From contig NZ_KE386603.1 in assembly GCF_000427905.1 (NCBI RefSeq), positions 367,332 through 431,331 on the forward strand: a stretch of 64,000 nt of DNA, in the 5' to 3' direction. Made by a program: the position numbers and the translations under genes. Below are positions 17,650 to 25,538 of this stretch, piece by piece; the stretch's first letter is position 1, and each line of letters starts with the position of its first letter. The notes beneath the pieces are model-generated. The model did not search any database, had not been told where the DNA came from, and saw only the letters and a program-made list of their open reading frames with translations. This DNA is from Thermocrispum agreste DSM 44070 (GTDB lineage Bacteria; Actinomycetota; Actinomycetes; Mycobacteriales; Pseudonocardiaceae).

Positions 17650-19791
17650 TCAGCGGGAGCCCGTGGTCAGGTCTTCCGCCGTGGCGGGCGGCCGGGCGGG
17701 CTGTCCGGCCTTGGCCAGCCGGGACGGCCACCAGATGCGTGGTCCGATGTCCAGCGCCAGGGCCGGGACCAGCAGCGAACGCACCAGGAAGGTGTCCAGC
17801 AGCACGCCGAACGCCACGATGAAGGCGATCTGCGCCAAGAACAGCAGCGGGATCACCGACAGCGCGGCGAACGTGGCGGCCAGCACCACACCCGCGGAGG
17901 TGATGACGCCGCCGGTGATGGTGAGGCCGCGCCGCACGCCTTCCCGGTTGCCCGAGCGCAGCGCTTCCTCGCGCACCCTGGTCATCAGGAAGATGTTGTA
18001 GTCGATGCCCAGCGCCACCAGGAACACGAAGCCGAACAGCGGCACCACCGGGTCGGCGCCGGGGAAGCCGAGGATCTCGTTGAACACGATGGCGGAGATC
18101 CCCATGGTCGCGGCGAACGACAGCACCACCGTGGCGATCAGCAGCAACGGCGCCAGCAGCGCCCGCAGCAGGGCCGCCAGCAGCACGAAGATCACCAGCA
18201 GGACCAGCGGGATGATCACGGTCCGGTCGTGGCTGCTGATGTTCTGGGTGTCCAGCAGCACCGCGGTCCGCCCGCCGACCTTGGCGTCCGCGCCGTCCAC
18301 GGCGTGCACGGCCGCCCGCAGTCGCTCCACGGTGTCGACGGCCCGGGTGGAGTCCGGCGGGTCGGAGAGGGTGGCTTCGAGCATCACCATGCCCTGTTCC
18401 ACCCGCGGCCGGCCGCCTTGCTGCACCGGTTCGACCTCGGCGACCCCGTCGACCTGCGCGGCGTCGGCGACCTCGTCGAGGTAGCCGGCCTTGGCGATGA
18501 TCACCGTCGGGTTGCCCGCCCCGGCGACGAAGTGCTCGTTCAGCACTTCCTGGCCGGCCACCGAGTCGACCTCGCCGAGGAAGTAGTCGGTCTCGGCGGT
18601 GCCGGACGCCTTCAGCTGGGGCAGGAACGCGGCGGCGGCCACCAGGATCAGCGTGCTGACCACCCACACCAGCCGTGGCCGCTTGTCCACGCCCGTGGCC
18701 ACCCGGCCCCACAGGCTGCCCGTCTCCGGGTGCGGAGAGCCGAGCGTCGGCCGGAACGGCCAGAAGGCCACCCGGCCGAAGACGGCCAGCAGGGCGGGCA
18801 GGAACGTGGTGGACGCCAGCAGCGAGGCGGCGATGCCGATGGCCGCCACCGGCCCCAGGCCGGAGTTGGAGCGCAGGTCGCTGATCAGCAGGCACAGCAC
18901 GCCCGCGATGACCGTGCCCGCGGACGCGGCGATCGGTTCGATGGTGGCCCGCAGTGCGGTGCGCATGGCGGTGAGCCGGTCCGGGGTGTCGCGCAGTTCT
19001 TCCCGGTAGCGGGAGACCAGCAGCAGCGCGTAGTCGGTGGCCGCGCCGAACACCAGGATGAACAGGATGCCCTGGCTCTGGCCGTTCAGGTCGATGACGT
19101 CGGCGTCGGTGAGCAGGTAGACCGCGAGGCTGGACAGGCTGAGCGCGAACACGCCGGACAGCAGCACCAGGAACGGCAGCAGCGGGCTGCGGTAGACGAG
19201 GATGAGGATCAGCGCGACCACCCCGCCTGCCACGAGCAGCAGCAGACCGTCGATGCCGGCGAAGGCCTCACCGAGGTCGGCCCCGAGCGCTGCGGGGCCG
19301 GTGACCAGCACGGTCAACCCGGCCGGCTTGTCCCGCTCGGTCAGCTCCCGCAGCTCGTCGACGGCGACGCCGATGTCCGCGTCCGCTTCGATCGGGACGA
19401 TGAGCTGCAGCGCTTCGCCGTCCTCCGACGGCAGCGGCGGCGAGGTCCGCCCGACGCCCTCGACACCGGCCGCCCGCTCGCCGAACTCGGCCAGGTAGGC
19501 GCGATCGGCGGCGGTCACCTTGCCGTCGCGTTCGGCGACCACGATGGCGGGCACGGCGTCGCTGTCGGAGAACTGCCTGGCCAGCGCGTTGGCGTCGGTG
19601 GACTCCGCCGATTCCGGCAGGAACGCTTCGTTGCCGTTCTCCGCGACCTCGCTCAGCTTGCCCGCGTACGGCCCACCGAATCCGCCGACGAGCAACCAGC
19701 CGATGATCAGCAGGGCGGGGATCAGCCACCGTGCCGTGCTCGTCCGCTTCTTCTGCCGTTCACCTACGGTTCCACCCACGGTTCCACCCAC
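17650..19791 (-). CDS. MMPL-family (RND superfamily) transporter
   Basis: 713 residues in two homologous halves. Each has one N-proximal membrane helix, an extracytoplasmic loop and a five-helix bundle (first half VALILILVYRSPLLPFLVLL and VFGAATDYALLLVSRYREEL; second half LLRALLAPLLLIATVVLSF and VALGIDYNIFLMTRVREEAL). The GxxxDY(A/N) motif in each bundle supplies the proton-relay aspartate. Family members export lipids or drugs across the actinobacterial membrane. The start is unusual: GTGGGTGGAACC occurs twice in tandem with a degenerate third copy, giving GTG starts at 19791 and 19779 that duplicate VGGT. It is divergent from a MarR gene, its likely repressor. Confidence 0.9.
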   Translation of the reverse strand: MGGTVGGTVGERQKKRTSTARWLIPALLIIGWLLVGGFGGPYAGKLSEVAENGNEAFLPESAESTDANALARQFSDSDAVPAIVVAERDGKVTAADRAYLAEFGERAAGVEGVGRTSPPLPSEDGEALQLIVPIEADADIGVAVDELRELTERDKPAGLTVLVTGPAALGADLGEAFAGIDGLLLLVAGGVVALILILVYRSPLLPFLVLLSGVFALSLSSLAVYLLTDADVIDLNGQSQGILFILVFGAATDYALLLVSRYREELRDTPDRLTAMRTALRATIEPIAASAGTVIAGVLCLLISDLRSNSGLGPVAAIGIAASLLASTTFLPALLAVFGRVAFWPFRPTLGSPHPETGSLWGRVATGVDKRPRLVWVVSTLILVAAAAFLPQLKASGTAETDYFLGEVDSVAGQEVLNEHFVAGAGNPTVIIAKAGYLDEVADAAQVDGVAEVEPVQQGGRPRVEQGMVMLEATLSDPPDSTRAVDTVERLRAAVHAVDGADAKVGGRTAVLLDTQNISSHDRTVIIPLVLLVIFVLLAALLRALLAPLLLIATVVLSFAATMGISAIVFNEILGFPGADPVVPLFGFVFLVALGIDYNIFLMTRVREEALRSGNREGVRRGLTITGGVITSAGVVLAATFAALSVIPLLFLAQIAFIVAFGVLLDTFLVRSLLVPALALDIGPRIWWPSRLAKAGQPARPPATAEDLTTGSR

Positions 19792-19913
19792 AGTGTTCGA
19801 TGACTTTGCCGACGACCACCGGCCTCGCCTGCCGGTGTGTTGGGGATGACGCGCTGTGGCGACTGCCCAGAAACTTCGATGTTCAAACTACCTGTCGTCG
19901 GTAGGCTCGGCAC
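19792..19913. promoter_or_regulatory. MMPL-MarR divergent promoter region
   Basis: TTCGATG occurs at 19796-19802 and at 19875-19881; the second lies in the AT-richer tract ACTTCGATGTTCAAACTAC. TAGGCT ends 6 nt before the MarR ATG (19914), so that transcript is probably leaderless. The TTCGATG repeats are candidate MarR half sites; the assignment is tentative. Confidence 0.4.
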
Positions 19914-20447
19914 ATGGTGGTGTCGCGGGTGTCTGACCGGTCCGGGCGCGGGCGTGCTCGCCCGGCCGCACCGGAGGCCTCCGACGAGCTGCTGGTGCAG
20001 TTGATCCGGCAGCTCAACGTCGAGCTCGACCGGTTCGCCGAGATGTTCGGCCAGGCGCACGGCCTGTATCGCACCGACCTGAGCGCGCTGGTCGTGATCA
20101 TGGACGCCAATCGCCGCGGTGAGACGATGACCCCGACCCGGCTGGCCAAGGCGCTGAACCTGAGCGCATCGGCGACGACCGCGGTGTTGGACCGGCTGGA
20201 AAAGGCCGGTCACCTGCGCCGGGATCGCAGTGCGGACGATCGTCGCCGGGTGCACCTGGTCATGCCGGAACGCACACTGCGGCTCGGCGCGCAACTGTTC
20301 GGTCCGCTCGGCGAGGCTTACGCGCGGGCGTGGGCGGGATTCGACGCCGCCGAGCGAGCCACCATTGTGCGCTTCCTGCAAGCCACCATCGACACCACCG
20401 TTGCGGTGCGCACGGAGTCACCGAAGAGCGACAACGGCCAGGCGTAA
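19914..20447 (+). CDS. MarR-family transcriptional regulator
   Basis: 177 residues with a MarR winged helix (LYRTDLSALVVIMDANRRGETMTPTRLAKAL, then SASATTAVLDRLEKAGHLRRDRSADDRRRVHLVM). A 25-residue basic N-terminal tail precedes it. It is divergent from the MMPL exporter, the usual arrangement for a drug- or lipid-responsive repressor of an efflux pump. ATG 19914 is taken because a -10-like TAGGCT sits just upstream; a GTG at 19920 is an alternative. Confidence 0.88.
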   Translation: MVVSRVSDRSGRGRARPAAPEASDELLVQLIRQLNVELDRFAEMFGQAHGLYRTDLSALVVIMDANRRGETMTPTRLAKALNLSASATTAVLDRLEKAGHLRRDRSADDRRRVHLVMPERTLRLGAQLFGPLGEAYARAWAGFDAAERATIVRFLQATIDTTVAVRTESPKSDNGQA

Positions 20448-20572
20448 CCGACCACGAAGCGTGCGCGGCAGTGGGTGCCGAGGGAGAAGGGGCTGAACGC
20501 CTGTGGCTCGGCGCGGCGGCGCGCCTGACGCGGCCGGAACGGGGCTGCCGGGCGCGGTCACAGTAGGCGTGG

Positions 20573-20680
20573 GTGCTCGGTGTCGCCGGTTGGTTGTGGG
20601 GGCGGGGTTGTCTGTGTGTGGGGTGATGGGGTGGCGGGTTTCTCGGGCGTGAGCGCTCGGCGTCGCCCGTTGGTCGCGGG
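20573..20680. repeat. 28-bp direct repeat, exactly 80 bp apart
   Basis: GTGCTCGGTGTCGCCGGTTG... at 20573-20600 and GCGCTCGGCGTCGCCCGTTG... at 20653-20680 match at most positions. The segment between is T/G-rich (GTTGTCTGTGTGTGGGGTGA). No gene is seen between 20448 and 20793. The purpose is unknown. Confidence 0.5.
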
Positions 20681-20793
20681 GCATGAGCTGGGATACCCGC
20701 GTGCCGGGTGACCGAGCGGCGGGTCCCTTCTCAGGCCGGGGAATCCGATGACACTCGCTTGCACCCGCGGCAGGCGTGCGGTCGCCCGTCGGG

Positions 20794-21174
20794 TCAGCGT
20801 CGGTACACCGCGTCGTAGCGTGCTCGCGCCTCGGCGAACTTCTGCTGGTTGAGCCGATCCCGGACGCTGCGGAACGTGCCCGGCGGGAACCCGTGCTTGG
20901 CCAGCCGGTTCTCCGCGCTCTCGGTCATGTAGGCGCCCGAGTAGAAGTAGCTGATCAGCAGCGCCAGCACCGACATCCCGGCATGGACCAGCGTGTCCGC
21001 GGGCAGGAGCCACCACACCGCCGCCAGCGGCCAGATGATCACGCTGGCCCTGGCGAAGTGCCGCCACATCCAGCCCGGTCCGGTGACGTCCTTGAGCACC
21101 CATTCGCGGTAGCGGTCCGGCAATCGCCCGCCGGCCGCGTACCACAGCCAGCGCAACGGCCCTGGTCGCGTCAT
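20794..21174 (-). CDS. DUF5313 family membrane protein
   Basis: 126 residues, a conserved actinobacterial family of unknown function. The signature start PGPLRWLWYAAGGRLPDRYREWVLKD is followed by two membrane segments (SVIIWPLAAVWWLLPADTLV and AGMSVLALLISYFYSGAYM) and a charged C-terminal tail. The ATG at 21174 follows CGGGAGGACACC; the frame is open 25 codons further upstream, but homology favours this start. Single gene unit. Confidence 0.85.
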   Translation of the reverse strand: MTRPGPLRWLWYAAGGRLPDRYREWVLKDVTGPGWMWRHFARASVIIWPLAAVWWLLPADTLVHAGMSVLALLISYFYSGAYMTESAENRLAKHGFPPGTFRSVRDRLNQQKFAEARARYDAVYRR

Positions 21175-21468
21175 GGTGTCCTCCCGATCGATCGAGAACG
21201 ACCGTACGCAACACGGCAGCCGCCGGCTGCCGATCATGGGCTCGATCACGTCGGCCGCAGGCGTGTCCGCCCTGGCTGCGGCGGGCTACCGGCACGGTCC
21301 GCTGCCTTGCCGCCGCCGGGGCCAGGGGCGTCGGCCAGGGCTGCTCGATCCGTCGCCGCAGGCCGCAGTGGGAACGTGCCACCCCGAAAGGCGGTGTCGC
21401 CACCGGATCACGCCGACTAGGGTCAGCCGACTCGAGGGCAGGCACCACGCGGCGAGGGAGGCCACACG

Positions 21469-22572
21469 ATGGCACGACCGGACGTCGGAACACTCAACCG
21501 GAGAGCACTGCTCGGCGCTTCGGCGGCAGCCGCGGCCATGACCGTGGCGGCCACCGGGACGGCCGCGGCGTCGGAGCAGGCGCGCGGCACGGAGGTCGCG
21601 GGCATGGCACCGCTGCCGGGGCGGCTGGAGCGATTGCGCCGAGGGCAGACCGTGCGGCCGCCGAAACTGCGACCCGGAGACACCGTCCGCGTGGTCTCAC
21701 CGGCGGGCAGCCCGGATCCGCGGCTGGTGGAGCGCGGGATCGAGATCCTGGAGAGCTGGGGGCTGAAGGTCGAGCTCGGCAAGCACGTGTTCGACAAGTA
21801 CGGCTACCTGGCGGGCAAGGACGAGGATCGGCTGGCCGACCTCAACGCAGCGCTCGCCGACCCGAAGGCCCGCGGCGTGTTCGCCTCGCGCGGCGGCTAC
21901 GGCTGCCAGCGCATCGCCGACCGGATCGACCTGCGCGCCGTGCGGCGGGACCCGAAGGTGCTGGTCGGCTTCAGCGACCTGACGTGCCTGCAGGCGATGC
22001 TGTGGCAGTCCGCCCGGCTGGCCACCGTGCACGGCCCGATGGTGAGCTGGAACGACGGCCGCACCGGCCCGGAGTCGATCGAGTCGCTGCGCAGGGCGGT
22101 GATGACCACCGAGCCGATCGTGCTCGAGCGCGACCCGGCGGAGAGCACCGCGGCGGTGATGGTGCCGGGCAAGGCGCGCGGGGTGCTGCTCGGCGGGAAC
22201 CTGACGTTGGTGACCACCTCGATCGGCGCCCGGGACCAGCTCGACCTGCGCGGCGCGATCTTCTTCTTCGAGGACGTCGGCGAGGCGAACTACCGCATCG
22301 ACCGCATGCTCACCCAGCTGCGGCGCAGCGGCGCGTTGTCGCGGGTGGCGGGCGTGGTGATCGGGCAGATCACGGACAGCTCGCACGGCTCCGGTGAGTG
22401 GGACACGGTCGGTGTGCTCACCGACCGGCTCAGTGATCTCGGGGTGCCCGTCCTTGGCGGGCTGAAGCTGGGACACGGCGACGGGCAGCTCACGGTGCCG
22501 CTGGGGTCCATGGCGACGATGGACGCCGCGGCAGGAACGCTGACCGTTGAGCCCGCGGTCAGCGACGGCTAG
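21469..22572 (+). CDS. Tat-exported LD-carboxypeptidase (peptidase S66), copy 1
   Basis: 367 residues. The N-terminus is a twin-arginine signal (GTLNRRALLGASAAAAAM). The S66 fold follows with the nucleophile serine in VGFSDLTCLQ, catalytic Glu in IFFFEDVGEANYRIDRML and His in GLKLGHGDGQ, so all three residues are kept. LD-carboxypeptidases cut the terminal D-alanine off murein tetrapeptides. Classical LdcA is cytoplasmic; export here would place the activity at the wall. It is closely related to the copy at 25539-26681. ATG 21469 follows GCGAGGGAGGCC. Confidence 0.9.
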   Translation: MARPDVGTLNRRALLGASAAAAAMTVAATGTAAASEQARGTEVAGMAPLPGRLERLRRGQTVRPPKLRPGDTVRVVSPAGSPDPRLVERGIEILESWGLKVELGKHVFDKYGYLAGKDEDRLADLNAALADPKARGVFASRGGYGCQRIADRIDLRAVRRDPKVLVGFSDLTCLQAMLWQSARLATVHGPMVSWNDGRTGPESIESLRRAVMTTEPIVLERDPAESTAAVMVPGKARGVLLGGNLTLVTTSIGARDQLDLRGAIFFFEDVGEANYRIDRMLTQLRRSGALSRVAGVVIGQITDSSHGSGEWDTVGVLTDRLSDLGVPVLGGLKLGHGDGQLTVPLGSMATMDAAAGTLTVEPAVSDG

Positions 22573-22646
22573 CTGGCGCGGCTGGTGCTCTCCGGGAGCG
22601 GGCGCGGCGGCTCGGCGCAGCAGTGCCCGACCGGGTTGCGCGGTGT

Positions 22647-22676
22647 CCGGCGGTGCGGGTGTGGTGACACCGCCGG
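22647..22676. terminator. convergent terminator
   Basis: CCGGCGGTG (22647-22655) pairs perfectly with CACCGCCGG (22668-22676) between the LD-carboxypeptidase and the CobW gene, which face each other. Confidence 0.7.
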
Positions 22677-22682
22677 GTGCTG

Positions 22683-23681
22683 TCACAGAAAGCGCAGGAT
22701 GCCCAGCATTGCTTGTTCGTCCACGGCGCATGTGCCGAGGTGTTCGCACGCTCGGAGGCGCTGCTGGATCTCGCTCGTGTCCATGCCTGCACCGATCAGC
22801 ACCAACGAGGAGTGCGGCCGTTCGTCGCACCGCCAGCGTCGGCGTTCCACGCGCACGAACCCGCCGACGGTGTGCAGGACGAACTTCTGCTCGTGCCCCG
22901 GCACCGCGAAGTGCACGAAGCCCTTGATCCGGTAGATCCCGGCGGGCTGGTTCTCCAGGAAGGCCAGCAGGGCGCGGGGATCCAGCGGGGTGTCCGTGGT
23001 GAAGTCGATCGCCTCGTACGCGGCGTGCAGGTGGTCGTGCTCGTCGGTCTCGTCGTCCAGCAGGTCGGCGAACGACAGCTGCCGTTCCGCGGGTTCCTGC
23101 CTGCGCGGCAGGTCGACGAGCATCTGCGGATCGATCCGCCCGTACTCCACGGCCAGCACCGGGGTGCCGGAGGCCAGCTCGCGCACCAGGGAGGTGATCC
23201 GCTCCGGGTCGCCTGCGCGGTCGATCTTGTTGAGCACCACCAGATCCGCTGCCTTGAGGTGTTCGTCCAGCTGCGGATGCCGCTCGCGGGTGGCAGTGAA
23301 CTCCGCTGCGTCGACCACCTCGATCAGGCCCTGGTAGGCCACGCCGTCGTGCCGGCTGCCCGCCATCAACCGGATGAGGTCCTTCGGCTCGGCCAGGCCG
23401 CTGGCCTCGATCACGATCATGTCCACCGCTTGGCTGTCGGCCAGCTTGCCGAGCATGGCGTCCAGCCCGCTGGCGTCGACCGCGCAGCACAGGCAGCCGT
23501 TGGCGAACGAGACCATGGCGTCGACCTGGCCGGAGACCAGCATGGCGTCGATCCCGACGGCGCCGAAGTCGTTGACGATCGCGCCGATGCGCATGCCTTG
23601 CCGGTTGCGCAGCAGGTGATTGAGCAGTGTGGTCTTCCCCGAACCGAGGAAGCCGGTCACGATCACCGTGGGGATGGCCAT
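22683..23681 (-). CDS. CobW/COG0523 family GTPase (metallochaperone type)
   Basis: 332 residues. P-loop GFLGSGKTTLLNHLL at about residue 10, the metal-binding CLCC in FANGCLCCAVDASGL, Walker B IVIEASGLAEPKDLI and the GTPase NKID in LVVLNKIDRAGD. An acidic/histidine stretch (DDETDEHDHLHAAYE) precedes the CobW_C domain. The family uses GTP to insert zinc or cobalt into client proteins. The client here is unknown; no Zur-like box is evident. Start ATG 23681 gives the usual N-terminus. It is divergent from a RibD-like reductase, with a CRP-type palindrome between. Confidence 0.9.
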   Translation of the reverse strand: MAIPTVIVTGFLGSGKTTLLNHLLRNRQGMRIGAIVNDFGAVGIDAMLVSGQVDAMVSFANGCLCCAVDASGLDAMLGKLADSQAVDMIVIEASGLAEPKDLIRLMAGSRHDGVAYQGLIEVVDAAEFTATRERHPQLDEHLKAADLVVLNKIDRAGDPERITSLVRELASGTPVLAVEYGRIDPQMLVDLPRRQEPAERQLSFADLLDDETDEHDHLHAAYEAIDFTTDTPLDPRALLAFLENQPAGIYRIKGFVHFAVPGHEQKFVLHTVGGFVRVERRRWRCDERPHSSLVLIGAGMDTSEIQQRLRACEHLGTCAVDEQAMLGILRFL

Positions 23682-23738
23682 GCCCGCAGCCTGCCACACC
23701 GTCGGCCGGGCTCCGTCGGCGCGCCTCGAGAGCCGCTC

Positions 23739-23756
23739 ATGTGATCTGTCTCACAT
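23739..23756. promoter_or_regulatory. CRP/FNR-type palindrome
   Basis: ATGTGA-TCTGTC-TCACAT is a perfect inverted repeat matching the TGTGA-N6-TCACA consensus bound by actinobacterial CRP homologues. It lies between cobW (58 bp from its start) and the RibD-like gene (77 bp from its ATG), so cAMP-dependent control of either is plausible. Confidence 0.7.
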
Positions 23757-23832
23757 TGGGTCGTCGTGGCGATGAGCTCGCAGATCGCGCCCGGTCCGCA
23801 TGGGCGAGTCCGGCGATCACGGAGGTTCGGTG

Positions 23833-24393
23833 ATGGGTGAGATCCACGTGCACGAGTTCGTCAGCCTGGACGGCGTGATCGACGCGCCGACCTGGACGTT
23901 CGACTACCCCTGGGACCCGCGCATGGCGGACGCGCTGCGCGAGGTGACCAGCAACTGCAAGGGCATCTTGCTCGGGCGGAAGACCTGGGAGATGTTCGCG
24001 CCCGCGTGGTCGGTCAGGACGGTCGAGGACGACGAGGGTGCCCCGTTCTTCAACGACACCCAGAAGTACGTCGTCACCAGCACGCTGACCGACACCAGCG
24101 CGTGGCAGAACAGCACGGTGCTCGGGCCGTACGACCCGGAGCGCATCCGCAAGCTCAAGGAAGAGATCGGCGACCTGTATGTGAGCGGCTCGGCGACCTT
24201 GGTGCGCACCATGCTGGCCGACGGGTTGGTCGACGAACTGAACTTGTGCGTCTACCCGGTCACCCGGGGCGGAGGGCCCCGGCTGTGGCCGGAAGGCATG
24301 GCTCCGGCCACGTGGGATCGAAAGGATGCCCAGGTCTACGACAACGGCGTGATGTACCTGGCGTACCGGCCGAAGAACGATCAGCAGGGCTGA
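23833..24393 (+). CDS. dihydrofolate reductase-like (RibD C-terminal domain) protein, copy 1
   Basis: 186 residues, a single RibD_C/DHFR-like fold: IHVHEFVSLDGVIDAP, GILLGRKTWEMFA, KYVVTSTLTDTSAWQNSTVL, LYVSGSATLVRTMLADGLVDEL, VTRGGGPRLWPEG. Such stand-alone proteins bind NADPH and are poorly characterised reductases, not true riboflavin enzymes. ATG 23833 follows GGAGGTTCGGTG. Similar in length and motifs to the copy at 24888-25430. Its stop abuts the convergent YqeY gene. Confidence 0.85.
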   Translation: MGEIHVHEFVSLDGVIDAPTWTFDYPWDPRMADALREVTSNCKGILLGRKTWEMFAPAWSVRTVEDDEGAPFFNDTQKYVVTSTLTDTSAWQNSTVLGPYDPERIRKLKEEIGDLYVSGSATLVRTMLADGLVDELNLCVYPVTRGGGPRLWPEGMAPATWDRKDAQVYDNGVMYLAYRPKNDQQG

Positions 24394-24738
24394 TCAGAGG
24401 TAACGGGCCAGGACGTCCGCCTCGGCCCGGGCCCGGCCGGCGTCCTGGTTCCTGCCGAGTTCCGCGTAGGTCATGGCAGCGGCGACCCGCTCCCGATGTT
24501 CGCGAGCCACGACCGCTCGCATTTCCTCCTCCGTCAGCTGCTTGCGCGCCACGTCGGCCGCGCCGATCCCGGCGGCGGCACCTGCCACGTGCTCACTGGC
24601 CTCGACGCCGGGCTGCGGCGCGGCGGGCACCGTTTCGGCGTCGTCGATCGCGGCAAGCGCCGAACGCAACGCCGACACTGCGATCCGGTCCTTGGCCTTC
24701 ATGGCGGCGGTGAGATCCGCACGGAGAGCGGCACGCAT
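24394..24738 (-). CDS. GatB/YqeY domain protein
   Basis: 114 residues resembling YqeY: RAALRADLTAAMKAKDRIAVSALRSALAAI at the N-terminus, and TEEEMRAVVAREHRERVAAAMTYAELGR with a terminal EADVLARYL. The family resembles the tail domain of the tRNA amidotransferase GatB, but its role as a free protein is not settled. It is shorter than the usual 150 residues because the middle is compressed into an alanine-rich linker. ATG 24738 is chosen; a GTG three codons earlier is possible and no clear ribosome site is seen. Confidence 0.8.
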   Translation of the reverse strand: MRAALRADLTAAMKAKDRIAVSALRSALAAIDDAETVPAAPQPGVEASEHVAGAAAGIGAADVARKQLTEEEMRAVVAREHRERVAAAMTYAELGRNQDAGRARAEADVLARYL

Positions 24739-24887
24739 GGCAGTCACGGTAAGCACCGGGTGCGGCAACCGGCCAACGAATTACCGGCACGGCAGCGCTG
24801 CGACGCGGCCGGCCGGGCCACCGGTCGAGGACACCGCCGAAATCTCGTCAGCAACCAGCAATCGACACCGGCAATCGAGGAGAAGCC

Positions 24888-25430
24888 ATGGGTTCCATCA
24901 AGTCAGGACTGTTCGTGTCGGTCGACGGTGTGGTCGAAGCGCCGGAGGAATGGCACATGTCCTACATCGACGACCAGATGGGGGCGGCGGTCGGCAGGCT
25001 GATGAGCGAGGCGGATGCCACGCTGCTGGGCCGCGTCACCTACGAGGGATTCGCCGAGTACTGGCCCAAGGCCGATCCGGACGACCCGATGACGCAGCAG
25101 ATGAACAACGCACGCAAGTTCGTCGTGTCGTCCACGCTGACCGAGGCGACCTGGCAGAACACCACGTTGATCAGCACCGACGTGGCCGGCCACCTGCGCA
25201 AGCTCAAGCAGGAAATGAACCTGGGCGTCACCGGCAGCGTGGTGTTGGTGCGGTGGTTGCTGGAACAGCGATTGCTGGACGAGCTGCACCTGCTGGTGCA
25301 CCCGATCGTGGTGGGCAGGGGGCAGCGACTGTTCGACGACGGGCCGACCGTCCCGTTGCAGCTGCTGTCGTCGGCCACGTTCGACACCGGTGTGGTGCAC
25401 CTGGTCTACGCGCCGTCGGACGACGAATAG
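24888..25430 (+). CDS. dihydrofolate reductase-like (RibD C-terminal domain) protein, copy 2
   Basis: 180 residues with the same fold and motif order as the gene at 23833: GLFVSVDGVVEAPEEWH, TLLGRVTYEGFAEYWP, KFVVSSTLTEATWQNTTLI, GVTGSVVLVRWLLEQRLLDEL, VVGRGQRLFDDG. Probably NADPH-binding; reaction unknown. ATG follows ATCGAGGAGAAGCC. The LD-carboxypeptidase copy 2 follows after 108 bp on the same strand. Confidence 0.87.
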   Translation: MGSIKSGLFVSVDGVVEAPEEWHMSYIDDQMGAAVGRLMSEADATLLGRVTYEGFAEYWPKADPDDPMTQQMNNARKFVVSSTLTEATWQNTTLISTDVAGHLRKLKQEMNLGVTGSVVLVRWLLEQRLLDELHLLVHPIVVGRGQRLFDDGPTVPLQLLSSATFDTGVVHLVYAPSDDE

Positions 25431-25538
25431 CGTGCAGGCCGGGAGCGCACGTTCCGACGAACCAGGGTGACGTGCCGGCCTGGGCCGACGATAGAGTGCA
25501 GCTGTCTTCGGGGTGGTGGGCCGTTAGAGAGGCCCGAC

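Noticed and set aside
14072-18895. 1607-codon open frame on the minus strand
   Set aside because: It runs antisense to the DeoR and GH2 genes and out of frame through MMPL; composition is low-complexity and no start or domain supports it.
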